Assembly: GCA_023421875.1 (NCBI GenBank)
Contig: JAEZSM010000046.1
Coordinates: 1-12,783 of the forward strand
Origin: Spirochaetota bacterium
GTDB taxonomy: Bacteria; Spirochaetota; Spirochaetia; Treponematales; Rectinemataceae
Direction: 5' to 3'
DNA length: 12,783 nucleotides
Every line of letters begins with the position of its first letter. Position 1 is the first letter of the stretch. A program made the position numbers and the translations under genes. Below the pieces are notes generated by a model. The model saw nothing but the letters and a program-made list of their open reading frames with translations, had not been told where the DNA came from and made no database searches. Of this stretch, positions 1-6,960 are shown one piece after another.

Positions 1-256
1 CGGACAGGCTTTCACAGGAAGACAGTCGTTGGACGATATCTGAATAGGGGAGGATATGTTTAGCGTAGTAATCGAGGCTGAAGGTTTGGCGGGAGAAGGT
101 TTTACCGCATGAGGTGCAGCGGTAGCGAGGTACTGTGCCGAAGGCGTTTGTGTGGTAGGAGCCCCAGGGGACATAGTCGTGGTAGGGGGATGATGAGTGA
201 GGTTGGTGATGGATGCAGCGAGCGCGTGCGCAGAAGGGGGGTGTAAAGACGTCCAT
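1..256 (-). CDS. Zinc-ribbon transposase-like protein, N-terminal fragment (cut by window edge)
   Basis: An open frame of 85 codons starts at ATG 256-254 and runs off the left edge without a stop. It shows two metal-binding-like cysteine groups: FCARARCIHH at about residues 8-17 (C-x4-C-x-H-H) and a C-x2-C ribbon, RYRCTSCGKTF, at about 45-55. These are followed by QTFSLDYYAK and a run ending SSCESLS. This arrangement resembles the N-terminal zinc-binding region of insertion-element proteins common in spirochaete genomes. The comparison is from memory, so the transposase call is an inference; a DNA-binding protein of another kind is possible. An AGGG at about six bases before the ATG could serve as ribosome-binding site. 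The catalytic part and the element ends are outside the window. The 59 bases between it and the upstream permease stop hold only a small hairpin. Confidence 0.55.
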   Translation of the reverse strand, partial: MDVFTPPFCARARCIHHQPHSSSPYHDYVPWGSYHTNAFGTVPRYRCTSCGKTFSRQTFSLDYYAKHILPYSDIVQRLSSCESLS

Positions 257-315
257 ATCTACCCTACGCCTTTGCTTGCCATCCTTGCTTCAAGCACAAC
301 AAGGTTCGAGGAACT

Positions 316-1713
316 TTAAATGCTTTTTCTTATCAGGTCTTGCACCGAAACGCGAACGGCTTTCCTGGCGGGCAGCAGGGAAACCAGCGCGCTGAGGAGG
401 ACGCAAAGCACAACGATAATCCCCACCTGCCCGGCATCTATCTCGATAGGTATTGTTTCCAGATAATAGGCGGGATCCAGAAGCTTCAATGCCACGGCCT
501 GCCGTCCGTTCAGCTGTGCGAAAACCGCACCGCCTATGTTGAGGAGCCACTCCAGGGCGCTTATCAGAACATTCACATTGAGCGATACCAAAAGTCCCGC
601 CGCCAGTCCAATCAGTGTACCCAGGCTCCCAGTCAGAATGCCGGCGCCCACGAAGATGTTTCGTATGGCCTTGTCCGTGGCGCCGAAACTCCGGAGCACG
701 GCTATATCCATGGAGTGCTCCACCACAAAAGTGGAGAGCGATGAGCCGAGGTTGACTGCGGCAACCAAGAGAGCGATACCCATGATAAAAAGAAGGGTGC
801 TCTTGGTGGTGGCAAATGATGCATAGAGGCTGCGCTCCACCTCGGGCCAGGTTCTTGCAAGGTAGGTATCGAACCATGCCGGATAGAGAGGGTCCAGGAT
901 TTCTGAAAGCCCGGCCCGAATTTCGCCCAGGCTGTTGGAGTAAGGGTCGTTGACCTTAATACCCATAAAAGAATAACAGGATGAATAGACCAAAAGGCGC
1001 TCGCCCGCGGCGGGGCTTATGAACGCCCAGACCGCATCCAGATCCCTATAGCCGGCGCTGACGATGCCCGTGACCCTGAAAAAGGATAGTCTTGGTCGGT
1101 ATCCCTCGTAGTTATCCGCCCTGCTTCCTTCCCGGTCTTCCTGATTGGGAGTGATGACCGTCAGCTGGTCGCCGACACGAAGTTTCAGCTTATCCGCCAA
1201 GGCCGAGCCGAGTACGATGTCACGGTTACCCCGGGGGACGAGACTACCCTCAAGAGTTTTGAGGTAGTCCGAAGTACCCCGGTCGAGAAAAAACTCCGGA
1301 TCCGCCGCCCTGAGCATGACAGCGCTGCTGGCTGAAGCAGAGACGGCCACCGCGCTGCCGTTTGTCTCCAGACTGGCCGAGATGACGCCGGGAAGGGCTC
1401 GGGCCGCGGCAAGCCCTGGCTCCGCTTCCTGAGTGCCGAAGCGGTCGGGAACGGCAACCTGGATGTGGTAAGTCTTGGTTTCGATATAACGCCTGGTGAT
1501 GCCTTCAATCATCCCGTCCGAGACGACGAGAACGAGGAGGAGTGGCACAAGGCTGACGCCTATCCCGAGGATTGCCCCGGCAAGCCCTTGGGAGGGCGAA
1601 AGCCTGCGCCCTAGGCCTTCGCTGCCGCTGCTATTCCCTTTGGCGGTTTTCCTGGCTTTTTTTCTACCCAGCAGCGTTCGGGTAGCGACAAAGAACAGCG
1701 GTGCAGGGTTCAT
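316..1713 (-). CDS. LolC/LolE-family ABC transporter permease (second permease of the lol-like cluster)
   Basis: This 465-residue protein has the layout of FtsX/MacB-type permeases of the lipoprotein-releasing LolCDE system: one transmembrane segment near the N-terminus (about 44-65), a large periplasmic domain (about 66-300) and three C-terminal segments (about 305-330, 352-382, 428-447). The stretch VLRSFGATDKAIRNIF after the second segment is the usual coupling-loop region facing the ATPase. Its ATG overlaps the ATPase stop as ATGA, so translation is likely coupled. In the family, two such permeases and LolD extract mature lipoproteins from the inner membrane for the carrier LolA. A basic and Ser/Gly-rich cytoplasmic stretch (about 17-42) before the first membrane segment is unusual. 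I cannot tell LolC from LolE by sequence alone, and a related macrolide-type or other FtsX exporter is not excluded. Confidence 0.8.
   Translation of the reverse strand: MNPAPLFFVATRTLLGRKKARKTAKGNSSGSEGLGRRLSPSQGLAGAILGIGVSLVPLLLVLVVSDGMIEGITRRYIETKTYHIQVAVPDRFGTQEAEPGLAAARALPGVISASLETNGSAVAVSASASSAVMLRAADPEFFLDRGTSDYLKTLEGSLVPRGNRDIVLGSALADKLKLRVGDQLTVITPNQEDREGSRADNYEGYRPRLSFFRVTGIVSAGYRDLDAVWAFISPAAGERLLVYSSCYSFMGIKVNDPYSNSLGEIRAGLSEILDPLYPAWFDTYLARTWPEVERSLYASFATTKSTLLFIMGIALLVAAVNLGSSLSTFVVEHSMDIAVLRSFGATDKAIRNIFVGAGILTGSLGTLIGLAAGLLVSLNVNVLISALEWLLNIGGAVFAQLNGRQAVALKLLDPAYYLETIPIEIDAGQVGIIVVLCVLLSALVSLLPARKAVRVSVQDLIRKSI
1654..1670 (-). repeat. 17-nt exact repeat, copy in second permease gene
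   Basis: Minus-strand TGGGTAGAAAAAAAGCC, identical to the copy at 2025-2041. It encodes the end of L-G-R-K-K-A (residues 15-20) of the permease, with the A7 run in the phase AGA-AAA-AAA. Confidence 0.8.
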
Positions 1714-2486
1714 CGGGCCTGCAAAAGGCCCTGGATAAGGGCGAAGCGGATGGTGGCTTTTTTTGCTAGTTCCCGGTCGTGGGTGGCCAGCACAAGACTG
1801 GCACCCGTGATAGCAGGCAGTTCGAAAAGCAGTTCACTGACAGTGGCTGCATTCTGGGCGTCCAGGTTGCCGGTGGGCTCGTCTGCCAGGATCACCCGTG
1901 GATCGTTCACAAGGGCGCGGGCTATGGCCGCCCGCTGTCGCTCGCCGCCCGATAATTCTGAAGGAAAATGGCCAAGTCGTTCCGCGAGGCCCACCTTTTC
2001 CAGCAAGTGCTCCGCCTTTTCCCAGGCTTTTTTTCTACCCAACCCTGCCATGTAGGCCGGGAGCGCCACGTTCTCCAGGGCGGTAAAATCCTTGAGAAGG
2101 TAATGAAACTGAAACACGAACCCGATGACCCTAGTCCTGAAAACCGGGAGCTCTTTCTCGGGAAGCCTGTGGAGCTCGTAGCCCCCTACCCGCAATTCAC
2201 CCTTGTCCAGGCGCTCAATACCACCCAAAATTGAGAGAAGCGTACTCTTGCCAGAGCCGCTCGCCCCCACGATGGAACAGGAGCTGCCCTCCGGGAGTTC
2301 CAAATCCAAACCCCGGAGCACCTCCAGAGTTTCGGCCTTGCTGGTAAAACTTTTCCCCAAGCCCTTGCAGTATACGGCCGTGCTGCCTGAAAGGGTCGGA
2401 ATGGCTGCCAAGGCCCCACTGCCAGAAAGAGCCGCACTATCCGAGATGACCACGTCATCGGCGGTCTTGTTTCCGCTTTTATTCAT
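1710..2486 (-). CDS. lolD: LolD-like ABC transporter ATP-binding protein
   Basis: This 258-residue ATPase drives the two flanking permeases. It has a complete set of ABC motifs: Walker A GASGSGKST (74-82), Q-loop at about 126, signature LSGGE (178-182), Walker B VILADEP with TGNLD (198-209), and the H-loop histidine in LATHD (236). The motif order and the TGNLD/LATHD forms fit the LolD/MacB/FtsE subgroup. I chose the ATG at 2486 because a GGAGG lies nine bases upstream; a longer frame from 2537 exists but would lie deep in the permease gene. The start overlaps the stop of the preceding permease by 8 nt, and the stop overlaps the next permease as ATGA. The first 35 or so residues are a Ser/Ala-rich extension not usual in LolD. 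The flanking permeases support the lipoprotein-release role; substrate specificity is inferred. Confidence 0.82.
   Translation of the reverse strand: MNKSGNKTADDVVISDSAALSGSGALAAIPTLSGSTAVYCKGLGKSFTSKAETLEVLRGLDLELPEGSSCSIVGASGSGKSTLLSILGGIERLDKGELRVGGYELHRLPEKELPVFRTRVIGFVFQFHYLLKDFTALENVALPAYMAGLGRKKAWEKAEHLLEKVGLAERLGHFPSELSGGERQRAAIARALVNDPRVILADEPTGNLDAQNAATVSELLFELPAITGASLVLATHDRELAKKATIRFALIQGLLQAR
2025..2041 (-). repeat. 17-nt exact repeat, copy in lolD-like gene
   Basis: Same 17 bases as 1654-1670 on the same strand and in the same codon phase, encoding L-G-R-K-K-A (149-154) of the ATPase. Surrounding sequences differ. Confidence 0.8.
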
Positions 2487-3771
2487 TCCTGAAAACCTCC
2501 GAAGGGCTGGCCTCGGACACTCTTCGGGCAGCGGCAAATGCCGCTATACCGGTGGAGGCTATAGCCAGTATCGCGATGAAGGCCAGTTCACCTGCCGAAA
2601 TGGACACCGGGATACGGTCGATATAGTAATGGGCTGGAGAGAAGAGCCGGTAATCGCCGCCAGGGCCTGAAAGGCCAATTTTGTACGCCAGCGACGCCAG
2701 AGCCCTGGATGCGGCCGCCAGACCTTCGACGATGGGGTTTATATTGTAGGCGGCCAGCAGGCCTAAGGCCGCTCCGACCAGGGCGCCTGAAATCCCTATC
2801 GAAAGACCATCCAGGAGGAAGATACTCCGCACGTCCGCATCGCTGGCTCCAAAGGATTTGATCACCGCGATGTCTGCCATCTTGCCGGCGATGTTCCTGC
2901 GCATGGCATGGAAAATATTGATACCCACCACGACGAAAATAAGGCTGACGAGGAGGAGCATAACCGTTTTTTCAGTTCTCAGGGCACCAAAAAAACTTCT
3001 GTTGTACTCTCTCCAGCTGACGAGCGTCCATCCGCCCTCCGGCAGCATTGCGGCTACCGCTGACTCCATCCTATGGACATCGAAGCGTCTGTCCAGTTTT
3101 ATGCCCACAATCCATTCCGAAGAATCGAAAAGCTGATCGAAGGCCTCTGCCTGCTCGAAGCTCAAAAAGCCCATGGTCGAATCGAATTCGTAATAGCCCG
3201 AGGTAAAGAATGAGGCCACGCCCAGATTGAGCGAGATAGGGACTACACCCTCCTCGTCGGTCTGCTTCATGCCGAAGAGTCGGATTTCTGAGCCCGGATC
3301 GGCGCCTAGGGAGGCGGCCGCCTCTTTTCCCAGGCTCAAGCCCTGGACCTCGGGCAGCCTTTTACCTTTGCCGAGGCCCAGGGCGGCCGCCAGACCAGGA
3401 TCGTAGCCCTCGCTGCCCGGCTCGAATGCCCGCAGCGCCAGGCTGACCGTAGCGCCCGAGGGGCCTATCGCCAGCACCTGGGTTTCCTTGAAGCGCAGGG
3501 CCGAGCTCACTCCCTTAAGCGAACGCAGCGCCTCCATGGTCGAGTCACTGACCGGCCCTGTGGAACTTGCCCTGAGGTGGAAACTAGAAATCTCAAGGAT
3601 AGAATCTATATAGCCTTTCTGCAGCCCTCCCATAACGCCGATGACGATGATGAGAGCCGCGACGCCGGCGGCGATTCCCGCGGCAGCCAGACCGGCCCTC
3701 CGCAAAGACATCCGCCGCTTGCCCGAAAAACCCCAGCGGGCTGCTGCGAACAGGCGGGATTCCAGTGTCAT
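2479..3771 (-). CDS. LolC/LolE-family ABC transporter permease (first permease of the lol-like cluster)
   Basis: A 430-residue membrane protein with the same plan as the other permease of the cluster: an N-terminal amphipathic piece, a first membrane segment (about 26-48), a periplasmic domain of roughly 215 residues, and three C-terminal segments (about 268-290, 315-343, 394-415). IAVIKSFGASDADVRSIF (about 301-318) corresponds to the conserved cytoplasmic coupling loop. The start ATG lies only 2 nt after the ftsY stop (TAACGATG), and the end overlaps the ATPase start by 8 nt. The order permease-ATPase-permease is that of lolC-lolD-lolE. In that system the complex releases lipoproteins from the inner membrane to LolA; this matters in spirochaetes, which are lipoprotein-rich. 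By position it would be lolC, but I leave the symbol blank because the two permeases cannot be separated by eye. Confidence 0.8.
   Translation of the reverse strand: MTLESRLFAAARWGFSGKRRMSLRRAGLAAAGIAAGVAALIIVIGVMGGLQKGYIDSILEISSFHLRASSTGPVSDSTMEALRSLKGVSSALRFKETQVLAIGPSGATVSLALRAFEPGSEGYDPGLAAALGLGKGKRLPEVQGLSLGKEAAASLGADPGSEIRLFGMKQTDEEGVVPISLNLGVASFFTSGYYEFDSTMGFLSFEQAEAFDQLFDSSEWIVGIKLDRRFDVHRMESAVAAMLPEGGWTLVSWREYNRSFFGALRTEKTVMLLLVSLIFVVVGINIFHAMRRNIAGKMADIAVIKSFGASDADVRSIFLLDGLSIGISGALVGAALGLLAAYNINPIVEGLAAASRALASLAYKIGLSGPGGDYRLFSPAHYYIDRIPVSISAGELAFIAILAIASTGIAAFAAARRVSEASPSEVFRNE
2496..2500 (-). promoter_or_regulatory. Shine-Dalgarno site fixing the lolD-like start
   Basis: GGAGG on the minus strand, nine bases before ATG 2486-2484. 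It lies inside the last codons of the upstream permease and decides the start of the ATPase gene against the longer open frame from 2537. Confidence 0.65.
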
Positions 3772-3773
3772 CG

Positions 3774-4637
3774 TTACAGGCCTATGAAACCATCAAGAAA
3801 GCCGTCTGGATCGAAGGGAGCGAAGTCGCCATAACCCTCCCCCGTTCCCACGAAAATCGTGGCCAGATCAAACTGCCTGGCCAGGCTCAACACCATGCCT
3901 CCTTTGGCCGTCGAATCGTGCTTGCTCAGTATGACACCGTCCAGCTTGACCGCCTGATGGAAGGCCTCGGCCTGCCGCATGCCGTTCTGCCCCGTCGTCG
4001 AGTCCAGAACGAGGATCTTGCGGTAGACGGCCGTGGGCGCCCGCTGGGCGATTACCTTGTTCATCTTTTCCAGCTCCTTGATCAGGTCGGCTCTGGTGTG
4101 CATCCGTCCCGCCGTATCTGCAATGACCAAACCCGGCCCCTGCGTGCCCGCCGCCTCGATGGAATCCCAGAGCACGGCAGCCGCGTCGGCACCCTGATGC
4201 TGGGCAACCACCCGGATGCCGGTCCGCTGGCCATGGATCTTGAGCTGTTCCACCGCCGCAGCCCTGAAGGTGTCGCCAGCGGCCAAGACGATGTTTTCGA
4301 TTCCCTGTTTGCGCTCCCAGACTGCCAGCTTGGCGCAGGAGGTTGTCTTCCCCACGCCGTTTACCCCTAAGAGAAGGCAGATGTTCAGCGCTTTATTGTC
4401 CAGGACGAGCTCAGCCTTGCGGGCATAGGGTCGCAGCAGCTCCTTGAGCAGCCTCCGGGCCGCGTCGGGGCTGTCCACCTTGTTCTTCTTGCACGAGGCT
4501 TTCAGTTCGTCGACAATCTCGAACGCGAAGGCCGCTCCTAGATCGCCCTCCACCAAAAGATCGGCCAGGTCTTCGAACACCCCATCGTCAAGCGTTGGCT
4601 TTCTAAAGAGCGCTTTTATTCTATCTGCAAATCCCAT
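3774..4637 (-). CDS. ftsY: Signal recognition particle receptor FtsY
   Basis: FtsY is the membrane-associated SRP GTPase that docks SRP-bound ribosomes at the translocon. The 287-residue protein holds a helical N domain (about 1-80) and a GTPase G domain with P-loop GVNGVGKTT (91-99), the SRP-GTPase insertion motif DTFRAAA (122-128), G3 DTAGR (174-178), G4 SKHD (238-241) followed by STAKGG, and the closing GTGEG...PFD signature (264-276). It consists of only the NG core; the long acidic A domain of E. coli FtsY is absent, as in many bacteria. The G4 region differs from the usual TKLDGTAKGG by H for L and S for G. GGAG stands five bases before the ATG. The gene begins 22 nt after the unknown secreted protein and ends 2 nt before the first permease, so it likely shares their transcript. 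Confidence 0.95.
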   Translation of the reverse strand: MGFADRIKALFRKPTLDDGVFEDLADLLVEGDLGAAFAFEIVDELKASCKKNKVDSPDAARRLLKELLRPYARKAELVLDNKALNICLLLGVNGVGKTTSCAKLAVWERKQGIENIVLAAGDTFRAAAVEQLKIHGQRTGIRVVAQHQGADAAAVLWDSIEAAGTQGPGLVIADTAGRMHTRADLIKELEKMNKVIAQRAPTAVYRKILVLDSTTGQNGMRQAEAFHQAVKLDGVILSKHDSTAKGGMVLSLARQFDLATIFVGTGEGYGDFAPFDPDGFLDGFIGL

Positions 4638-4659
4638 ACTGTCTCCATTTTTTAAGAAT

Positions 4660-5787
4660 TTATCTCGAAATCCTCAACAAATCCACGAGGGCTATAATTG
4701 TATCGACGGCAAATCCCAGGCTCAGGGCTGCGGAAATGCCGGCGAAGGCGACACTTCCATAGTAGGCCGATGCCGGTTTGGCATAACGCAGGTAGGCTTC
4801 CTGGAAAGACAGGAAATTCCCTACAGAGACTAGGCTTGGCGGAAGACTTGCCAGGAAGCGCCCTAGGCTAGCGCTGAAACGCCCGCGGGCTTTGGCAAAG
4901 GCTTCAGCTTCCTTCCAGTCCAGCGCCTTCCTCGACTCGACAAAGGCCTGCGCCGGGCTCGTGCCCGAAACCTCGGCCAGCGGGGCTTCGACCACCCTGA
5001 ACAAGAAGGGGCCGGGATTGTCGATTTCGACATTCCGATCCTCATAGCCAGTCGCGCTAAGCGAAAAAACATGGCTTCCGGATCCTTCGATGAAAATTCT
5101 TGAATCCCTATGGGCATGCCAGGCATCCGTTCCAGCGCTGCGCTGGATGCCCAGGGTTCCAAAGACCCCGCTCTTGACATCGTAGACGCTCAAATCCCTG
5201 CCGGAAATCCAGGAAAAAATTCTGGGCAAAAGAATTTCGTAAAACTTGTCGAGTTCGCCGAGACTCAAGCTGAATCGGGTAAAAAGCCGAGGCAGCGGAC
5301 TGGTTTTTTCGTAATACAGCACGAGCAGTTCGAGGCTGCTGGACTTCTGGACATACAATCCCGCAACAAAGCCCCGTAAGCCGTCTATCGCCTCACGATC
5401 GCTCCTAGGATCGAAAAAACGCTCGTCCTTGTTCTTCACCACAAATACAGCCTCGAGCGCAGCGTTGTACAAATCTCCGGAGATTTCCGGTACAGGGGGC
5501 GAAAGAGGTTCAATATGGGCTGCCAGGAGTCCCGGGAGTGTCGCCGAAAACCGGCCCTCCCCCGCTTCGCCGGCTACAGTAGCCAGGTTGTCGAGGTCGA
5601 AGGTATCGGCATCAAGGCTCTCAAGCTTCTGTTCCGGTACTGGAAAGAAAAGCCCTAACCCGAGGCGCCAATCGCTAGAAACGCTTTGTTCCTGAGCGGC
5701 CAGGGGCGTCGAAAAAACAGCGAAAAAGAGACAGGTCGCCATGAGCGCAAAGGCGGAGCGCAAGCCGCCTTTTCTAGACTTCCTCAT
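4660..5787 (-). CDS. Unrecognised exported protein with C-terminal membrane segment
   Basis: I do not recognise this 375-residue protein. Residues 1-32 look like a signal peptide: a basic start (MRKSRKGG), a hydrophobic core (about 11-27) and an A-A-Q end suitable for signal peptidase I. A cysteine at 19 lies inside the hydrophobic core and is a poor lipobox. The middle (about 40-220) is mixed alpha/beta without known motifs. Residues about 230-268 (IFIEGSGSH...SATGYEDRNVEI) resemble a PEGA-like or carboxypeptidase-regulatory-like beta fold, known in surface-associated proteins. A hydrophobic stretch at about 345-369 near the C-terminus could anchor it in a membrane. I chose ATG 5787 because the signal peptide starts there; the frame is open further upstream but lies within prfB. 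The start overlaps the prfB end by 14 nt, without a clear ribosome-binding site, which suggests coupled translation. Confidence 0.7.
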   Translation of the reverse strand: MRKSRKGGLRSAFALMATCLFFAVFSTPLAAQEQSVSSDWRLGLGLFFPVPEQKLESLDADTFDLDNLATVAGEAGEGRFSATLPGLLAAHIEPLSPPVPEISGDLYNAALEAVFVVKNKDERFFDPRSDREAIDGLRGFVAGLYVQKSSSLELLVLYYEKTSPLPRLFTRFSLSLGELDKFYEILLPRIFSWISGRDLSVYDVKSGVFGTLGIQRSAGTDAWHAHRDSRIFIEGSGSHVFSLSATGYEDRNVEIDNPGPFLFRVVEAPLAEVSGTSPAQAFVESRKALDWKEAEAFAKARGRFSASLGRFLASLPPSLVSVGNFLSFQEAYLRYAKPASAYYGSVAFAGISAALSLGFAVDTIIALVDLLRISR

Positions 5788-6908
5788 CGTCACTGTCGAC
5801 CGTGGGGACCCCGCCCTTCCATCGCCAGCGTAGGAAGCTTTCGATAAAGGGATCGATATCGCCGTCCATAACCGCCTGGACATTGCCCAGGGAGAATTTT
5901 GTCCGATGATCCTTGACCAGGGTGTAAGGCTGAAACACATAGGACCGTATCTGCGAACCCCAGGCGATTTCCTTCTTGTCACTCTGGAATTTTTCGTTTT
6001 CCTTCTCTTTTTCTTGGCGGTAGTGCTCGTACAATCTGGACTTGAGCACGCTCATGGCCACGTCCTTGTTCTTGTACTGGCTTCGCTCGTTCTGGCAGGT
6101 CACCACTATTCCCGTCTCTAGGTGAGTTATACGAACCGCGGAATCGGTCTTGTTGACCTTCTGCCCGCCAGCACCCCCTGAACGGTAGGTATCGATGCGA
6201 ATATCCTCGGGACGTATGTCGATGGTGATGGAATCGTCCAGGACGGGCAGGACATAGAGCGAGGCAAAGGAAGTGTGGCGGCGGGCGTTGGCGTCGAAGG
6301 GCGATATACGCACCAGCCTATGCACGCCGCCCTCGCCCTTGAGGTAGCCATAGGCATAGGAGCCGCTGATCTGCAAGGTTGCCGACTTGATCCCTCCCTC
6401 GGCTTCGAGCAGGTCGATCACCTCGGTGCTGAAACCACGGCGCTCTGCCCAGCGGCTGTACATTCGTAAGAGCATACCGGCCCAATCGCAGGCCTCGGTT
6501 CCCCCCGAGCCGGCGTGGATGGAAACATAGGCGTCTGATGAATCAGCCTCGCCCGAGAGAAGTTCCAATACGACCGCCTTGTCGAAGCGTTCCCGGATAC
6601 TGCCGAGGTTCGAAACGATGTCAGCTTCCATTTCGGCCTGCTCTTCATCCAGGGCAAGGCTGAAGAATTCGTAGAGATTGTTTATGTCGGCAGTAAGGGA
6701 CTTCCAAGTTTCAAGCCGCTCTTTGGCCTGCTTGATCGAGGCGAAAATGCGGCCCGCCTTGGCTGAGTCGTTCCAGAAATCAGGCTCCGACGAAAGGTTT
6801 TCCTTTTCTTTTATCGACTTTTCCACCGTAGCGGCGTCAAAGACGCCCCCATATATCGAGAATTTCTTCCTTCAGTTCTTCGATAGGTTTGCTCAGTTCT
6901 TCCAGCAT
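5774..6908 (-). CDS. prfB: Peptide chain release factor 2, expressed by programmed +1 frameshift
   Basis: RF2 reads UGA and UAA stop codons and triggers peptide release in the ribosome. The gene starts at ATG 6908 after an AAGGAG six bases upstream. Frame 0 encodes 23 residues ending GRL and then hits an in-frame TGA at 6839-6837. Skipping the T at 6839 (CTT-T-GAC) joins it to the long second frame, giving a 377-residue protein. The codon-recognition tripeptide SPF lies at about 202-204 and the catalytic GGQ at about 247-249 of the joined protein, close to their places in E. coli RF2 (365 residues). SPF rather than PxT separates it from RF1. The 3' end overlaps the next gene by 14 nt. A 52-nt gap separates it from the upstream dehydrogenase. 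Regulation: high RF2 terminates at the TGA, low RF2 allows the shift. Confidence 0.96.
6836..6850 (-). promoter_or_regulatory. prfB programmed +1 frameshift site
   Basis: Minus-strand reading gives GGGGG-CGT-CTT-TGA-C. The slip codon CTT (6842-6840) precedes TGA (6839-6837), and a C follows, the weakest termination context. The G-run (6850-6846) sits three bases before CTT, as does the internal Shine-Dalgarno-like AGGGGG in E. coli prfB (AGG GGG TAT CTT TGA C). Downstream of the shift the frame reads D-A-A-T-V-E-K-S-I-K, continuous with RF2 homology. The elements match the classic RF2 autoregulatory switch. Confidence 0.95.
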
Positions 6909-6914
6909 CGATAT

Positions 6915-6920
6915 CTCCTT
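6915..6920 (-). promoter_or_regulatory. Shine-Dalgarno site of prfB
   Basis: AAGGAG six bases before ATG 6908-6906. It decides the true start of prfB in the short first frame, since the long second frame has only an internal GTG as possible start. Confidence 0.8.
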
Positions 6921-6960
6921 CTATGCGGCCGAGACCGCTTTGCTTAGTCTACCCTGCATG

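Noticed and set aside
283..304. Hairpin CCTTGTT…AGCAAGG after the second permease stop, possible terminator
   Set aside because: The stem is short with one wobble pair, and no T-run follows in the direction of transcription.
2487..2537. Longer start for the lolD-like gene at 2537
   Set aside because: It would increase the overlap with the permease gene to 59 bases, while a good GGAGG supports ATG 2486.
3765..4370. Plus-strand open frame of 201 codons opposite ftsY
   Set aside because: Antisense to all FtsY motifs, with no own protein features.
5788..5982. Longer start for the unknown exported protein at 5982
   Set aside because: It would lie in the prfB coding region and would bury the signal peptide behind 65 residues that are an out-of-frame reading of RF2.
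6915..6960. GCGG…CCGC inverted repeat in the SDR-prfB gap
   Set aside because: Only four base pairs, without a T-run; not a convincing terminator or operator.
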